This document shows, one piece after another, positions 61,285 to 64,000 of a DNA stretch of 64,000 nt. The DNA comes from Sialis fuliginosa (taxonomy: Eukaryota; Arthropoda; Insecta; Megaloptera; Sialidae), in contig OY540810.1 of assembly GCA_961205875.1 (NCBI GenBank), positions 16,492,001-16,556,000 on the forward strand. The letters run 5' to 3'. Below the pieces are notes generated by a model, which saw only the letters and a program-made list of their open reading frames with translations, was not told the origin of the DNA and did not search any database. The stretch's first letter is position 1. The number at the start of each line of letters is the position of its first letter. The translations under genes were made by a program, and so were the position numbers.

Positions 61285-61669
61285 AATACACTGTATATCA
61301 ATATTGGAATAATCTAATTTTAATAACACTGTGCAAGTCGTCAATCTCAATAAGCGGGGCATTCGGGGGAAAAACGTAATTCGAGTACTTTGAAAAACGA
61401 CTAGCACCATTGAATTCAGCGTACTCGAATTAAGTTTTTTTCCCCGGGTCCTCCGCTTATTGAAAAAAAAGTTTCCGATTTGAACACTGTGTAAACAATT
61501 TTTTTTCTCATTTTAAAACGATCACAAAGCTTCTCGTATCTTCTATATAGCGAGGAAGCAAAACTTTTGATCGGTAATAGGTTCTCTAGATATTTAATAA
61601 AAACTAGTTTTGGGCAAAATTTTTAAGCGAACCATTTACTAACTATGATTATTTTTTGCTTTATTTATG

Positions 61670-61856
61670 CCCAGTATTATAAAAAATTTGCTTGAAGCAA
61701 TAAATGCTGCCAAATGTACCTCATTTACAGTATTATACATTTATTACCACTGCTTTAAAATATCGAGTAATTCCATGATAATTTGACACCTAGCAAATAG
61801 CATTAGCTGGAAGTTAATTTTATTTTGCACTCAAGCAAATTCTTTATAATACCGGG
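61670..61856. mobile_element. MITE with CCCGGTATTATAA ends
   Basis: CCAGTATTATAAAAAATTTG at the left and CAAATTCTTTATAATACCGG at the right are inverted; the arms also pair through AGCATTTATTGC-like inner sequence. Same family as 3702-3880. Confidence 0.7.
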
Positions 61857-62159
61857 CGTTAATCCACATTTGTTTAGGCGCAAAAACGGGCCACATAAAC
61901 AATGTCTATAGAACCGGTGCATGGTGATAATTAATTGATTTAATTAAAATGTAGAATACCTGTAAGTACTAGATGCTAATATTATCATGTGTACATATTG
62001 TACACATATGATATACATGGTATTAATACGTCCGCGACTTACTTTCTTCTGTTACATTTTCTTTAGAAAGCTTGCAGTATTTTTGAAAAAGAAGATTAAA
62101 ATTAAAACAACGCATAAAGATTTTTTATCGATAAATATACAAAATGATTTTACTATATG

Positions 62160-62340
62160 GATGTTTCTCACATTAATAGAAAAATCGCTGGAAAGGACAT
62201 TTCACAAATTAAACTAAAGTAATTACGAATTGATTATGTAGAAATGTATCATTTTATTTTTTTCTATCTGTCTACTAAATTACAAAGGCCTAATTGAATT
62301 AATTTCCTAGTTTTTTTTAAAGGACCCCGTACCCAATCAA
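62160..62340. mobile_element. partial copy of the 24264 MITE
   Basis: AAAAATCGCTGGAAAGGACA followed by TTTCACAAA resembles the left half of 24264-24818. No right end was found. From 62341 to 63600 I see no gene or clear repeat. Confidence 0.4.
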
Positions 62341-63601
62341 TGGAATTCAGGTCCCGGTCAAATTTGCTGAAACTGACTATGTTATTCATTATGACCTCCT
62401 GATCAAAAGTTTCAATGGACACAAGATCCAAAAATCAATAGTTTTCGAGATACTGAGAAATGTTTTCGATTTATAAATTTTAATTAATTACAGCTAAAAT
62501 AATTTTCAAATAATAAATAGAGATAGAGGTGCATAATTTAAAAAAATAATAGCGAAATGAGAGCTTAGGCACATTGCGTATGGTAACCCGGCTATAGCCC
62601 TTATAAAATAAGACCATTGTAACACAAAATAATTTGTATACATTTGTTATTTTATATAACATTATATGTATTATATAATTTACCAAAAATATTTAAAATA
62701 AGTATTACTTCACATATAAATCAATGATTTGGTAATTTGTAATAATTATGTTAAATCACAAATATTTGATAAGGAGTGGTATAAAAGGGTATAAGTTTAA
62801 ATCTTATTAAATAAATATTAAGAAGTTTTCAAAGGGAAGGTATAAAATTTTTAATTAAAATTTTTATATAAAGAGTTTTATAACTAAATATTAAATTTTA
62901 ATGTGTTCAAATCCATTCTCAGAACCAACATAAATGACATAACTGTGCTGAATTTGCTCGTCTTTTGTTTGCTCAGAAATATTAAGGCCACATTTTAATT
63001 GAGTTAAGTCTGACTTAAAAAAATCCGTTTCGCCTCTGTATGTCTCTTTATCCAGTGTCAAGGTCACCAAGTATTTGAAGTTGAGGGCAATAAGAATTTT
63101 ATTATTTTTAAATTATATAAAAGCATCAATTAAATTCATAACTGTAACACAATACGTATTTATTACCCCTTACTAAACGTATAAATATATGACTACATAC
63201 GTACAAAATTCATATATATTTATAATATTTATAAATGAATAATTGAAATGTTTTTATAACTGTAAATACTATAACAGGATAAGTAAAATTTCGATATTTC
63301 ATTAACAAGATATGTTAATCCACTGTCATATGAACCCAGGTAGGTACAGTGACCCACTAACCCCACAAAAGTTCTTATTTTATTGATGACTAAATCGTAC
63401 ACATTTTTATATAAATTTAGATAATATTTTTATTGATAATACAATATATTTTCTAAAAAGTGCCCACATTTATAATATTACATGAAATATTAATTTGTAC
63501 TAAATTTGTATATAAAAAAATATTATAAACTTATGTGAAATGAATTAAATAATAATATTTATTTATTTTTTCTCAAGATTTAATTCAAAAACAAACTTAC
63601 C

Positions 63602-63825
63602 ATAACTTGTTTATTCCTTGTTTCCATGTTATTAAACTTTTTAAACTTAAAGTTTATAAAATAATAAATAAATAAAAAGTATATTAGTTTGTTAGAACTT
63701 ATTTAATCATAACATTTCTATAAAGTCAATGTTAACAAACTTAAATTATAAAAACTAATAAATAAACTTAAACAATGTTTCTTGTGCGCTCGTTCTTTAC
63801 AGAATCGAGTACGCGACTGAATTAT
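63602..63825 (-). promoter_or_regulatory. candidate first exon and promoter on the minus strand
   Basis: A consensus donor, ATG followed by GTAAGTTTG on the minus strand, ends a candidate exon at 63602. Upstream, around 63819, is an insect-like initiator (ATTCAGTCGCG) in a short stretch richer in CpG. This could be the non-coding first exon of SMPD1, whose start codon follows an acceptor at 52674, but the 11-kb distance makes the link tentative. It could equally belong to another gene. Confidence 0.25.
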
Positions 63826-64000
63826 TAAAATAGGTCACTAACTTGACATTAGTTGCGAATACCATTGTTGTTTTCTTTTCGTATTACCAACCTTAATACA
63901 AAATATAATAACATATATACGATTCATGCAAACGATGCGAACTATAATGACCAATTAATAATATTAATTATTTTTAATATTTATTAATCCATCGGGAAAA

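Larger units (their letters stand above)
59266..61293. mobile_element. TA-flanked MITE, outermost of a three-level nest
   Basis: TA, then CAGTGTATTCCAAGTTGATT at the left; the right arm runs to ATCAACTTAGAATACACT and, after an insertion, finishes CTG then TA. Arms pair over about 110 bp (ATTTAACATGGGGGCAATTA against its complement near 59625). Its own length without insertions is about 400 bp. A second copy is in the SUV4-20 intron. Confidence 0.8.

Overview
The window is a piece of an AT-rich animal nuclear genome, almost certainly from an insect. The evidence is GT-AG introns from about 50 bp to several kb, AATAAA signals, metazoan-type genes, and gene-poor DNA full of small non-autonomous transposons (Helitrons, foldback elements, TA-flanked, hAT-like and piggyBac-like MITEs, Penelope-like traces). 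I cannot fix the insect order from sequence alone.

Six protein-coding genes were found, in strictly alternating orientation. (1) The 3' half of AMFR/gp78 (+, 77-1883), an ER ubiquitin ligase with RING, CUE and E2-binding region. (2) PEX11 (-, 6494-7965, three exons, 231 aa), peroxisome division. (3) Ferrochelatase (+, 9163-12331, six exons, 372 aa), last step of heme synthesis. (4) SKP1 (-, 13252-13740, one coding exon, 162 aa), SCF ubiquitin-ligase adaptor. (5) SUV4-20/KMT5 (+, 15005-20346, two coding exons, 761 aa), H4K20 methyltransferase. (6) Acid sphingomyelinase SMPD1 (-, 30311-52664, 15 coding exons, 671 aa), whose introns fill the middle third of the window. Summed exon lengths of the four complete multi-exon genes are divisible by three, and every junction restores a conserved family motif. 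The genes do not form a pathway; they look like ordinary housekeeping neighbours.

The rest is repeat-derived. 20.6-30.3 kb (downstream of SUV4-20 and SMPD1, which converge) is a field of foldback elements. The SMPD1 introns carry Helitrons, TA-flanked foldbacks whose ends lie 11-20 bp from 5' splice sites, and a 51-bp inverted repeat enclosing a hammerhead-ribozyme-like core typical of Penelope-like elements. From 52.7 to 63.6 kb there is no convincing gene. It holds MITEs, including a three-level nest at 59.3-61.3 kb with readable target-site duplications, and it may be a long 5' UTR intron of SMPD1 if the candidate first exon near 63.6 kb is real.

Best targets for a second look: the hammerhead-like motif (32.1 kb), the GC-rich near-perfect hairpins at 8.4 and 52.1 kb, the nested transposons, the Helitron with a readable empty site, and the apparent loss of the VCP-binding tail in AMFR.
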